NCBI GenBank assembly: GCA_022704885.1
Contig: JAKJFO010000071.1
Location: 1-18,147 of the forward strand
DNA length: 18,147 bases
Reading direction: 5' to 3'
DNA from: Candidatus Rifleibacteriota bacterium
GTDB taxonomy: Bacteria > Riflebacteria > Ozemobacteria > Ozemobacterales > Ozemobacteraceae
Under the pieces are notes generated by a model. It had not been told where the DNA came from. It did no database searches and worked only from the letters and a program-made list of their open reading frames with translations. Shown one piece after another: positions 1 through 7,466 of the stretch (position 1 is the first letter of the stretch; every line of letters starts with the position of its first letter). The position numbers and the translations under genes were made by a program.

Positions 1-432
1 CTTCATTCCGTGCGAAAAGCTCTCGATCAGCTCGTTACGACGATCCCAGAGGTCGAACATGCGCAGCATTTCTTCCCCTTTGCTGATGATCCGGTCGCTG
101 GTGACGTTGTAAAGACCGCCCATAAATTCAAAATATTCGAGGGGAGTCAGTTTTTCATACAGATAAGGTCGGTCGGGGACATAACCGATCATCGCCTTGG
201 CTTTGTCGGGCTGCGCAAACAGGTCGTGTGGGCCGATAAAGATCTGGCCACCGCTCGGCTGGATGATCCCGGTCAGAATTCTTATCAGAGTTGTCTTGCC
301 GGCCCCGTTTGGGCCAAGAAAGCCAAAAAGTTCGCCGCGGAAAATTTCGAGACTGACAGATTTCAACGCGGTAAAAGTGCCGTATTGCTTTTTGATTTCG
401 CAGAATCTGATTACTGGTTCATTCTGGTTCAT
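1..432 (-). CDS. ABC transporter ATP-binding protein (partial, C-terminus outside window)
   Basis: This is the ATPase subunit of an ABC transporter. The visible 144 residues hold the N-terminal half of the nucleotide-binding domain. The Walker A motif GPNGAGKTT lies at residues 40-48, the Q-loop region near YVPDRP at about 90, and the beginning of a signature-like motif (SFSHGMK, 138-144) is cut by the window edge. FSHGMK in place of LSGGMK is common in CcmA/NatA-like exporter ATPases. The ATG at 430-432 lies inside the 3' end of the permease gene, a 14-base overlap, so translation is probably coupled. It is the last visible gene of a four-gene operon starting at 3371. It almost certainly energises the permease encoded just upstream. 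The substrate cannot be told from sequence. Confidence 0.93.
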   Translation of the reverse strand, partial: MNQNEPVIRFCEIKKQYGTFTALKSVSLEIFRGELFGFLGPNGAGKTTLIRILTGIIQPSGGQIFIGPHDLFAQPDKAKAMIGYVPDRPYLYEKLTPLEYFEFMGGLYNVTSDRIISKGEEMLRMFDLWDRRNELIESFSHGMK

Positions 433-2134
433 AGTTTTCGATCGTGTCGAGTCCTTTTCGGAACGGTATGTATACCCAGATAGCGGTAGAGGTGAGCAGC
501 AGAACCAGACTGATCAAGATCAGAATGATTCCAGAAGAGCCTCTTGCTACATAAAAGCGATTGAAGAACATTCTGTACATCGGATAAACTTCGAGAATCA
601 GTAAATTAAGAATATAGAAACCCGAGAGCAGCATGTAGATGAAGCCGCCATAAGATCCGGCTATTTTGAGGGGAGAATCGGCAGAAAAATCAGCATAAAC
701 TGCACCAACGCCAATCGCCAGTGATGTAATTACCAGGGTAATGAGGATTACGTTGAAATAGCTCATGTACATCAGCACCGGGTGAGAAACCTTGAATACC
801 GAGTTGGTCACCATGCAGAGAATGATGCCGAGAATAAGCATCGGTACAAGATATAGAACCAGTTTGGTCGACAGAATCTTGCGGGGGTTGACTGGTGATG
901 ACTTAACTGCCCAGAAAGCCCTGCCTTCCATGCTGATAGATGGAAAAACGAAGCGCATACCGATCGAGGCGACGATAAAGCCGATAAATGGCCCGTTGAG
1001 AAAGACCAGAGTGTCGTTCAGTTCGCCACTGTAAAGCGATGGAATATCTTTTAGCGGCAATATCGAAAGGTTGTAGCCGTAGACGAAGACTATTGCAGCC
1101 ATCATGAATATCTGCGAGAAGATCGCGGGGTCGCGCACGAAATTGGTAATTTCTTTGTTTACTATTACCCTGAATACAGGATCTGCACAGCGGAAAGGCC
1201 ATACAAGCGCCTTTCTGAGCCATTCCAGGCCGAGAACCTGGTTATCGACAGCTTCCATTGATCGTTGCCAGCTCTGGCGGTAGAACCTTGCAGCAAAAAG
1301 GTTGAGCAGTGCCAGACCGGCAGCTCCTAAGACTACCAGAGGTGCGATTTGCCATAGAGCTTCGCCGGTGTTGTTGCGAAAGAGGCTCATGCTGGCCTGG
1401 TGCAGCCATGATGAGGGCGAATAGTCGATCAGCGGTACCTGAAGGCTCAGAATATACTGTGAAATGTCTTTGAAATAGCTTGGGTTCAACAGCTTTTCTG
1501 CTTCAAGAGAGCGCAGAAAAAAGATCAACCCGGTCAATACAAGTATCGAGAGAAACTGAAAAACCTTTTTCATCTGTCTGATCGGGAAAAATGCCGCCAG
1601 AGACAGCGCCGTAAAGCCACCGGCCAGGTTGGGCAGGATGATCGCGAACAGCAGAAAGAATGGGAAGATCAGATAGGCTGGCCAGTTTGCCTTCAGTGCC
1701 GTAGCAAAAGCATAAAGAGCCGGCATGAAGAAAACCGCAACCATCCATGAGCTTTCGATGGTCATCAGCAGCATGCGTGAACGGAAAATCATGCCTACCG
1801 GCAGCGGTGATGCCATCAGGGTCGGCAGTTCCTCATTGAGGTAGAAAGAAGATAGGGCGGCAATGATGCTGCTGAAAAGCACCATGAAAAAAAGTGTGAG
1901 AAAGAGCATTTCAAGAAGTTTTGAAACGAGGAGTCCGCCAAGAATCGGGCCGAAGGTGTCGCCCAGCATGGGTGCGCGTCCGACATACTCGAGAAATCGG
2001 TAGAGTCCGTAATAAATCAGAAAGGCGATCAGAACCGAGCCGCCAGAAAGAAAACCCAGCACCAGCCGGCTTCTATGCGAAAAGACACGCTTGAATTTTT
2101 TGAAGGCGGGGCTGACAAGCCTGAAAGAATTCAT
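419..2134 (-). CDS. ABC-2-type exporter permease, about 12 membrane spans
   Basis: A 571-residue integral membrane protein with about twelve hydrophobic segments (roughly 25-47, 72-97, 128-147, 153-183, 191-208, 263-282, 338-359, 378-397, 424-443, 455-480, 495-517 and 534-557). A hydrophilic stretch with SMEGRAFWAVKSSPVNPRKI at 401-420 resembles the conserved loop of the large putative ABC exporter permeases (Pfam ABC_tran_2 type), which are about this length. It is much longer than a simple six-span ABC-2 permease and looks like a two-lobe protein. Its start shares one base with the NUDIX stop (TAATG), and its 3' end overlaps the ATPase gene, so the two form one transporter. The direction is probably export. 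The substrate is unknown. Confidence 0.85.
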   Translation of the reverse strand: MNSFRLVSPAFKKFKRVFSHRSRLVLGFLSGGSVLIAFLIYYGLYRFLEYVGRAPMLGDTFGPILGGLLVSKLLEMLFLTLFFMVLFSSIIAALSSFYLNEELPTLMASPLPVGMIFRSRMLLMTIESSWMVAVFFMPALYAFATALKANWPAYLIFPFFLLFAIILPNLAGGFTALSLAAFFPIRQMKKVFQFLSILVLTGLIFFLRSLEAEKLLNPSYFKDISQYILSLQVPLIDYSPSSWLHQASMSLFRNNTGEALWQIAPLVVLGAAGLALLNLFAARFYRQSWQRSMEAVDNQVLGLEWLRKALVWPFRCADPVFRVIVNKEITNFVRDPAIFSQIFMMAAIVFVYGYNLSILPLKDIPSLYSGELNDTLVFLNGPFIGFIVASIGMRFVFPSISMEGRAFWAVKSSPVNPRKILSTKLVLYLVPMLILGIILCMVTNSVFKVSHPVLMYMSYFNVILITLVITSLAIGVGAVYADFSADSPLKIAGSYGGFIYMLLSGFYILNLLILEVYPMYRMFFNRFYVARGSSGIILILISLVLLLTSTAIWVYIPFRKGLDTIENYEPE

Positions 2135-2781
2135 TACCAGACCAGTGGCTGCCAGTCTGGGCCAGAAGGGGTGGGGGAAATATACTGGCAGATGCCGTCT
2201 CGGCAGGCCAGCAGACCACGTTTTTCGCAGTCTTCAATCAGGTCTGCTCTGGTTTCTCCGGTTATGTTCTGATGCAGGCGCAAAATATCTTTTGACGACG
2301 CCAGGTCGTGAAAGACGTCGCGCCCGATTATGCTGTTTCTGGCCTGCCAGACCAGATGCTGCTCGATCTGAGCCAGCACCCGCCTGTGGTCGAATGCCAT
2401 CTCAGGCGGAGTGCGCAGAGAGAACCACGCAGCTTCTGCTGCGTCATCATCGCCTTTTGGGGCGAAGGCGGTGTCTCGCACCAGACAGCCGAACACCATG
2501 GTTACCGTTCGGCCGCGCGGGTCTCGCCCTGGTTCTCCACAGCAGAAAAGCGGTTTCAGCGGCAGGTCGTAGAGGCCGGTCTCTTCTTCGAGTTCACGGG
2601 CAGCTCCGGCCAGCGGCTTTTCTTCCATTTCCATAAAACCGCCAGGCAAAGCCCAATGTCCGATAAAGGGCTTGTGTCCTCTTTTGATAAGGAGTATTTC
2701 AGGAAATCCAAGCTGCGGAGTGCGCAGTATTGCTGCATCGAGGGTGACCGATGGCCTTGGATATTCGTAAGTGTAAGACAT
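2134..2781 (-). CDS. NUDIX hydrolase
   Basis: A 215-residue NUDIX protein. The full Nudix box GX5EX7REUXEEXGU is present at residues 48-70 (G48, E54, R62-E63, E66-E67, G69), which builds the Mg2+ site for hydrolysing a nucleoside diphosphate linked to another group. The N-terminal pattern PRPSVTLDAAIL (9-20) followed by LIKRGHKPFIGHWALPGG resembles ADP-ribose pyrophosphatase and NrtR-type NUDIX domains. About 70 residues follow the NUDIX core and could be a small helical or winged-helix-like extension, as in NrtR regulators; I cannot confirm DNA binding. It is coupled by a one-base stop/start overlap (TGATG) to the DsbA-like gene upstream and (TAATG) to the permease downstream. Substrate and link to the transporter are unknown. 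Confidence 0.9.
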   Translation of the reverse strand: MSYTYEYPRPSVTLDAAILRTPQLGFPEILLIKRGHKPFIGHWALPGGFMEMEEKPLAGAARELEEETGLYDLPLKPLFCCGEPGRDPRGRTVTMVFGCLVRDTAFAPKGDDDAAEAAWFSLRTPPEMAFDHRRVLAQIEQHLVWQARNSIIGRDVFHDLASSKDILRLHQNITGETRADLIEDCEKRGLLACRDGICQYISPTPSGPDWQPLVW

Positions 2782-3371
2782 CAGTCAAGCTCCGAGCGCA
2801 AAAATCTTTCGAGCCCTGGCTTGTCGATGAACCCGCAGTAGCGCTCGTCGCCGAGTTCTACGGTAGGCAGCATTCTGATGCGTTCGTGTCCCCAGAGGAG
2901 CAACTGGTCGTTGGCTTTTTTTTCGGTGGCCGGATTGTCGACAGCCGACGAAAGTATTGAAGAGTCGATGCCTTCTGATTGCAGGTGCAGACGGAGCGAA
3001 CTCTGTATGGAAATGTCGATGCGGCTGAAAAAGACACCTCGAAAGACGCTGGTGACGTAATCGATGGCATTTATGTTGCCATAAGCCTCTATGGCACGCG
3101 CAGCGGTAATTCCAGATACGTATTTCGCCGGTGGCGTAATCTTCAGGTTCAGTTTGGCGGCATCTTTAACCAGTCTGTTCCAGCGCGGTTCGGCCCATAT
3201 GTCCTGGTAGTTGTATTTGCTGGTGCCTTGTGGAAAAAGCCCGATTTCGATCGGTGCGATGCTGACTTTGTTGCTCAACATGGACTTGAGCATTTCCCAG
3301 GTCATGTATGAATAGGGGCACTGAAAGCTGAAATAGAACTTGATGTTAGGTTTGTTGAAATCGATATTCAT
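2781..3371 (-). CDS. DsbA-family thioredoxin-like protein (FrnE/HCCA-isomerase type)
   Basis: A 196-residue protein without a signal peptide. It starts with a beta strand and an active-site-like CPYS at residues 18-21, a helical insertion follows, and a cis-Pro loop (MLPTVELG, P169) lies near the C-terminus, the usual thioredoxin-fold order in the DsbA/2-hydroxychromene-2-carboxylate isomerase group. A single Cys in CPYS, rather than CxxC, argues against classical disulfide oxidation and fits FrnE-like or glutathione-transferase-kappa-like enzymes. It is probably cytoplasmic. It is the first gene of the operon with NUDIX and ABC transporter genes. The predicted promoter -10 box ends only nine bases before the ATG, so the mRNA may be leaderless, and no Shine-Dalgarno sequence is visible. 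Exact reaction unknown. Confidence 0.78.
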   Translation of the reverse strand: MNIDFNKPNIKFYFSFQCPYSYMTWEMLKSMLSNKVSIAPIEIGLFPQGTSKYNYQDIWAEPRWNRLVKDAAKLNLKITPPAKYVSGITAARAIEAYGNINAIDYVTSVFRGVFFSRIDISIQSSLRLHLQSEGIDSSILSSAVDNPATEKKANDQLLLWGHERIRMLPTVELGDERYCGFIDKPGLERFLRSELD

Positions 3372-3385
3372 TATTTAATGAATAT
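3364..3385. repeat. perfect 22-base inverted repeat over promoter and start codon
   Basis: Two 9-base arms, ATATTCATT at 3364-3372 and AATGAATAT at 3377-3385, are separated by ATTT. The element covers the ATG of the DsbA-like gene (3369-3371), the likely transcription start and most of its -10 box (3381-3386). It could be an operator for a dimeric repressor or an RNA/DNA hairpin that limits initiation. That role is inference; the symmetry is seen directly. Confidence 0.6.
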
Positions 3386-3409
3386 ATCAGCAATCGCGCG
3401 CAAATTCAA
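3381..3409 (-). promoter_or_regulatory. sigma70-type promoter for the DsbA-NUDIX-ABC operon
   Basis: On the minus strand the -35 box is TTGAAT (3404-3409), the spacer is 17 bases and the -10 box is TATATT (3381-3386), preceded by TGA, an extended -10. The expected transcription start is about 3374, only a few bases before the ATG at 3371. Confidence 0.65.
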
Positions 3410-3420
3410 TACAGGTGTAA

Positions 3421-4662
3421 CTAATCTTCTGATGCGATATCGAAGTATGGAAAGACAACAGCGGAATTCAGCTTGTGCCTGATGCGCTCGATCAGCTGTG
3501 AAGGCTGGCCATAGAGAATCTTTGTCATGCCGTCGATTTTTACTTCGCTGTACTGGCTGAAATCGATGGCCGAAATTTTTCTGAATTCATCGTTGCCAAT
3601 CATCATCATCCCCTTGTGAACTACCATGGAAAAGTGCGCGGGCTTCATGCTGATGAACTGCTCGAAAATGTCGCTGTCTGGTTGCTGCTTGAATACGATA
3701 AAATCAGCCCGGCGACCTGGTAGAATGCTTCCGGTCTGTTTTTCTATACCAAAAATTCTGGCGGCATCGCTGGTTGCCATTTTTATCAGATCTCTGGCGG
3801 CTATCGCGCCGTCCAGATGGTCTTTTGCATATAGCCATGCTTTTTTGAGCTCTGCCAGAAGAGTGGTTGAGCCGGATGTTGAGCTGTCGGTGCCTATGGT
3901 GAGCGGAATGCCAAGCTCGCTGATTCTTTTGATATCAGGGTGGCGGGCGAAGATTCGCTCACTGGAAGTTGGCAGCCAGACTATTGCCGCCCCGCGCGAT
4001 GCGATCAGCTGCAGGTCAGCCTCTTCTAGAAAGGTGCCATTGACCAGAACCGTGTTTTTTTCTATGGCGCCCATGCGGTTAAGCTGTTCGATTTCCTCGC
4101 GTATTTCCTGGTGCGATCCCTCGCCGGCGTGAATGATGAAGGGAAGTATTCCGCGCGCCTGGCGAAACTGTTCTGCCGGATTCGCGCCCCATTTAAGCTG
4201 GTGGTGCGAAACAGAATGCGCCATGTAAAAGTGCTCGAGCAGCGATACCAGTGGGTGTCCGTTGAATGTCGCTGAGATTTCAGCCGGGAAATGATCTACT
4301 ACCGTGGTGGCTCCCGAAATAATGTTCTTGTACATGCCGACTACGTAGAGATCGGTTACTGAAAGGCGCTGCATCAGCTTGTATTCATAGCTCTCATGCA
4401 CGCTGCGATCCCAGTCGAACCAGTTCTCGACCGGTGTGGTGCCAAGGCCGGTCCAGCATGAGTCGATAAGGTGATCGTGCGCGTTGATCAGGCCTGGAAA
4501 AACCATCTGCCCGCCCAGATCTACTTCGCTTTCAACCGGTTTGCTGCATGGCGTTCCTGGCTCTAAAAGGTCATAAAAACAGTCGTCCTGAACCAGAATG
4601 TCACAATGTTTGATCGACAGATCCGGTTGCAGAACCTGGGCGTTGGCGAACAGCTTGAACAT
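3421..4662 (-). CDS. amidohydrolase-superfamily metal-dependent hydrolase
   Basis: A 413-residue member of the amidohydrolase superfamily, closest by pattern to the cytosine deaminase/MTA-SAH deaminase/chlorohydrolase branch. Metal-binding and catalytic residues seen are HxH at H62/H64, HxxE at H178/E181 and D259 in GTDSSTSG. Unusually, the His expected at the end of strand 6 (normally VxHxxxL) is Asn208 in VLVNGTFL, and the following motif that often reads HCPxSN is WLPTSS (229-234). A C-terminal composite beta-sandwich strand set (RRADFIVF, 317-324) is present. No signal peptide, so cytoplasmic. It is the last gene of the buk-ptb-PocR operon, 12 bases after the sensor gene. The substrate is unknown and, given the substitution, deaminase activity should not be assumed. 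Confidence 0.85.
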   Translation of the reverse strand: MFKLFANAQVLQPDLSIKHCDILVQDDCFYDLLEPGTPCSKPVESEVDLGGQMVFPGLINAHDHLIDSCWTGLGTTPVENWFDWDRSVHESYEYKLMQRLSVTDLYVVGMYKNIISGATTVVDHFPAEISATFNGHPLVSLLEHFYMAHSVSHHQLKWGANPAEQFRQARGILPFIIHAGEGSHQEIREEIEQLNRMGAIEKNTVLVNGTFLEEADLQLIASRGAAIVWLPTSSERIFARHPDIKRISELGIPLTIGTDSSTSGSTTLLAELKKAWLYAKDHLDGAIAARDLIKMATSDAARIFGIEKQTGSILPGRRADFIVFKQQPDSDIFEQFISMKPAHFSMVVHKGMMMIGNDEFRKISAIDFSQYSEVKIDGMTKILYGQPSQLIERIRHKLNSAVVFPYFDIASED

Positions 4663-4674
4663 TTTTCAATCCTC

Positions 4675-5286
4675 TCAGAAGCGTCCGAATTGGGGCGTCT
4701 CGCTCTTTATTTCTTTGAGAAACAGCTCCCAGCTTTTGTCGGCGAAGGCCATGCTGATGAAGTGTCTGCCAATTTCTTCCAGATACTGAAGAAAGGTTAT
4801 GCGTTGCAGATCAGGCTTGAGGGTTCTGACTCGGTTGAAGCTTTTGTAGAATTCTTCGGTGTCACGCATGTTCAGAGCCGCCGCAGTGTGACCGAACATG
4901 GCTTCGAGATCAAAATTGCGGTCTTTTTCGATTGGCAGAATCTGAGACCCGAGCAGGGTACCGACCATTTCGCCCCTGAATTCGAGCGGAACTGCAAAAA
5001 TCAGAAATCCGGCGTAGCAGATGTTAACAAATGGGACTTTGCGGCGAAGCAGCCTGTCTTCAATGTTTCGGTAAGTCTTACGGCACCTGGCGCAGCCACG
5101 TTCAGTTCCTCTGATGATGCTGCACGGTCCGTAGAAATAGTCAGTCTTGCAGACGACCTCGCCGGTCGTGGAGCGCAATGAAAGAGCGACACCAAGAAAC
5201 TGCTCGAGCTTTTTGAGTACTTCCGGGATGTGCCCGGAGGCGAAAGAAACTGTACTGTTGACGTTTTTAATGTTTCTACCCGGCAT
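4675..5286 (-). CDS. stand-alone PocR-type ligand-sensing domain protein
   Basis: A 203-residue protein whose first 120 residues match the PocR sensory-domain pattern: LEQFLGVALSLR at 27-38, Cys55, Cys65-x-x-Cys68 and a NICYAGF segment with Cys90, then a strand EMVGTLLGSQILP. In PocR-family proteins this domain senses small metabolites (propanediol or related compounds) and is normally fused to an AraC-type DNA-binding domain or a kinase. No such output domain is visible here; the C-terminal 80 residues look helical. I chose the ATG at 5284-5286 because AGGAAG precedes it by ten bases; a TTG at 5307 would add seven residues. It sits between ptb and the amidohydrolase gene, so it may sense an intermediate of that pathway. 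This link is inference. Confidence 0.78.
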   Translation of the reverse strand: MPGRNIKNVNSTVSFASGHIPEVLKKLEQFLGVALSLRSTTGEVVCKTDYFYGPCSIIRGTERGCARCRKTYRNIEDRLLRRKVPFVNICYAGFLIFAVPLEFRGEMVGTLLGSQILPIEKDRNFDLEAMFGHTAAALNMRDTEEFYKSFNRVRTLKPDLQRITFLQYLEEIGRHFISMAFADKSWELFLKEIKSETPQFGRF

Positions 5287-5328
5287 TTCCTGTAATCTTC
5301 CTTTCAAACCCGCTGTTGTCTGGCCTGC

Positions 5329-6261
5329 TCAGTTCCTGCTCTGAATGTATGATGCTCTGGCGATGGATCTTTGCCAGAGCACCATCCCGAGAAGCAGTGA
5401 ATAGAACTTGGTGTCGTTGTCATCGGCGCGCGAAGTAAGAACTACCGGGCAGCGGGCACCATAAACAAGACCGCCCATCGGTGCCTTGACATAGTATTGC
5501 AGCGCTTTGTAGAAGGCATTGCCGGTATCGATGCGTGGCACCACAAAAATGTCGGCATCTCCCTGAATTTTGCCCTGATATTTCTTGATCTGCACAGACT
5601 CTTTGCTGACAGCCAGGTCAAAAGAAATCGGGCCTTCAACTGTCATGTTCTTTCGGTCTGCCAGCGCTTTTGCGACTCTTTCGCCAAGAACGGTTGACGG
5701 AACTTTCTCAGAAACCTTTTCGTTGGCTGCGAGCATCGCAACCTTCGGCGGGGTATCGACGAACATGGCATAGGCTTCGCTGGCGTTGTCGATTTCCTTT
5801 ATCAGCGTGTCTTCGTCTGGTGCGATGCACATTGCAGCATCGGTAAGAATTTTAAGGCCGGGCTTGCCCGGAAATTCAAAGAATGTCAGATGTGACAGTA
5901 TCGGGTTTTTGCGCAGACCTTCAGTAGCATGCAATACTGCTTTGAGCAGCGTCGAGGTAGCGACAAGACCTTTCATGAGAATGTCGCAGCGGCCCTCGCG
6001 TACTTCTTTAACGGCCATGGCGCATGCCTTTTTTTCGTCTTTTTCTTCAATGATTCTGACCTGCTCATGGTGAGCGATATCACCATACATGGTTCTGATC
6101 TGGTCAGGGTCACCGATCAGGGTTGCCTGTAAAATGCCGGTTTTGACTGCATGGCAAATCGCATAGGCGCAGGCTTCGTCGTTGGCCAGAGGTACGGCCA
6201 GGCGGCACTTCTGGTCTGGGTTGAGTGTACTTACCAGTTCGCTGAAAAAATTTTCGCTCAT
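5329..6261 (-). CDS. ptb: phosphate butyryltransferase
   Basis: A 310-residue phosphate acetyl/butyryltransferase-family enzyme that converts butyryl-CoA (or a related acyl-CoA) and phosphate to acyl phosphate and CoA in the cytoplasm. Family features include CDILMKGLVATSTLLKAVL in the first half, an ILTDAAMCIAP segment, and a conserved C-terminal region with DADIFVVPRIDTGNAFYKAL and a GLVYGARCPVVLTSRAD ending. Length fits Ptb (about 300). The ATG at 6259-6261 is preceded by GGAG nine bases upstream; a longer reading to 6372 would add 37 unconvincing residues that overlap buk. Its gene lies 28 bases after buk. The order buk-ptb is the reverse of the classical clostridial ptb-buk. Acyl-chain specificity cannot be read from sequence. 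Confidence 0.93.
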   Translation of the reverse strand: MSENFFSELVSTLNPDQKCRLAVPLANDEACAYAICHAVKTGILQATLIGDPDQIRTMYGDIAHHEQVRIIEEKDEKKACAMAVKEVREGRCDILMKGLVATSTLLKAVLHATEGLRKNPILSHLTFFEFPGKPGLKILTDAAMCIAPDEDTLIKEIDNASEAYAMFVDTPPKVAMLAANEKVSEKVPSTVLGERVAKALADRKNMTVEGPISFDLAVSKESVQIKKYQGKIQGDADIFVVPRIDTGNAFYKALQYYVKAPMGGLVYGARCPVVLTSRADDNDTKFYSLLLGMVLWQRSIARASYIQSRN

Positions 6262-6289
6262 TACAGGCTTCTCCAATCTTGCGGCCGCT

Positions 6290-7366
6290 TCAAGCCGGAT
6301 ACTCTCTGGGCTCAGCTTCGTTACGAAGAACGCGAAGGGCCCCCATCGCGAGGGCTGCCAGCTCGTCTTCACCGGGCACTACGTGCACCGGCGCAAAGCA
6401 TTTTACATAGCTGCTGACATTTTCCACCAGCGGCGGACACTTGGCGCCCCCGCCAGTCAGAATTATGCGGCGCACCTGCCCGCGCAGAACGGCCACGTAT
6501 GAGCCAATCTCTTTGGCAATCTGATAGCACATGGCTTCGAAGACTTCCTGACAGGCTTTGTCGCCATCTTTGATACGGTTCTCTACATCCATGAGGCTGC
6601 TGGTGCCGATATGATTCACCAGGCCACCTCTTCCGACCAGGAGCTTTTTGATCTCGGCTTCACTGTATTTGCCAGAAAAACATAGTTTGACGAGCTGGCC
6701 TGTCGGCAGGGCGCCAGACCGCTCAGGTGTAAACGGACCAGCTTCGAGGCCATTGCTGACATCTATGCAGCGTCCGCCTTCGATTGCCGATACCGTAATG
6801 CCACCGCCGATGTGCGCTACCACGAAATTGTCTTCTTTAATGTCGAAACCTTCGTTAAGGCAGGTCTGGCGAACTACCGCCATGACGTTCAGTGCATGCC
6901 AGATCGGTACTCTGGGGATTTCTTTCAGGCCAGAATAGCGGGCCAGAGGCTTATACTCATCGACCACCACCGGGTCGACGATGAACGAAGGTATTCCAAA
7001 ATCTTTGGTAAAGGTGTGAGCAAGCACAGCGCCAATATTGCTGGCATGTTCGCCGTAACGCCCGCTGCTGAGGTCGTCGAGTATCGGAGCGGTGACGCGG
7101 TAGGTGCCACCTGGAATTGGCTTCAACAGGCCGCCACGGCCGACAACTGCCGACAGGGTGTGTGGCTTGATATTCTGCTCGCGCAGAAAATCATCCATGA
7201 CCTGCCGTCTGAAATCGACCTGATCCATTATCTGAGGGTGTTTGGCTATTTCTTCAGCAGGGTGATTGATCTTCTTTTCTGCTACCATTCGTTCGTTTTC
7301 GAAGAGCCCCAGCTTGCTGGAAGTAGAGCCGGGGTTCACTGCGAGAATCTTGAAAATTTCACTCAT
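6290..7366 (-). CDS. buk: butyrate kinase
   Basis: A 358-residue acetate/butyrate-kinase (ASKHA-fold) enzyme that transfers phosphate from butyryl phosphate to ADP, giving butyrate and ATP. The N-terminal phosphate-binding strand ILAVNPGSTSSKLGLFE (7-23), the central VAHIGGGITVSA segment, the ALPTGQLVKLCFSGKYS region and the late ILTGGGAKCPPLVENV motif are all typical of Buk, and the length matches the usual 355 or so. AAAGGA eight bases before the ATG is a good ribosome-binding site. It is the first gene of the operon buk-ptb-PocR sensor-amidohydrolase, behind a strong promoter at 7409-7437. With ptb it gives substrate-level phosphorylation at the end of fermentation. It may also act on branched-chain acyl phosphates. 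Confidence 0.95.
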   Translation of the reverse strand: MSEIFKILAVNPGSTSSKLGLFENERMVAEKKINHPAEEIAKHPQIMDQVDFRRQVMDDFLREQNIKPHTLSAVVGRGGLLKPIPGGTYRVTAPILDDLSSGRYGEHASNIGAVLAHTFTKDFGIPSFIVDPVVVDEYKPLARYSGLKEIPRVPIWHALNVMAVVRQTCLNEGFDIKEDNFVVAHIGGGITVSAIEGGRCIDVSNGLEAGPFTPERSGALPTGQLVKLCFSGKYSEAEIKKLLVGRGGLVNHIGTSSLMDVENRIKDGDKACQEVFEAMCYQIAKEIGSYVAVLRGQVRRIILTGGGAKCPPLVENVSSYVKCFAPVHVVPGEDELAALAMGALRVLRNEAEPREYPA

Positions 7367-7408
7367 CTGTCGATTCCTTTCGGCGGGTGTGTATATATTT
7401 ATGCAAGA

Positions 7409-7437
7409 ATCTTAGCATCGCGCCAGGCAGCTGTCAA
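7409..7437 (-). promoter_or_regulatory. near-consensus sigma70 promoter for buk operon
   Basis: The minus strand reads TTGACA (7432-7437), a 17-base spacer, then TAAGAT (7409-7414), with TG one base before the -10 (extended -10). The predicted start near 7402 leaves a leader of about 35 bases before the buk ATG at 7366. A perfect -35 suggests strong expression, as expected for an energy-yielding pathway. Confidence 0.8.
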
Positions 7438-7466
7438 CGAAACCCGAAAAAACCTGGCGGTGGTTG

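Noticed and set aside
10..483. Open frame of 157 codons on the plus strand at the window start
   Set aside because: It is antisense to the ABC ATPase, whose Walker A and family residues are clear on the minus strand; the plus product has no recognisable pattern.
2091..2841. Two long plus-strand open frames across the NUDIX region
   Set aside because: They oppose a gene with a complete Nudix box and start/stop couplings on both sides, and look like shadows of GC-rich codon positions.
6262..6372. 37-residue N-terminal extension of phosphate butyryltransferase
   Set aside because: It would overlap buk, lacks similarity to Ptb and has no ribosome-binding site; the ATG at 6261 has GGAG at good spacing and gives the usual length.
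7440..7466. Terminator after the MBL-fold gene (AACC...GGTT followed by T-run on the minus strand)
   Set aside because: The stem is only four base pairs, too weak to call although the T-run is suggestive.
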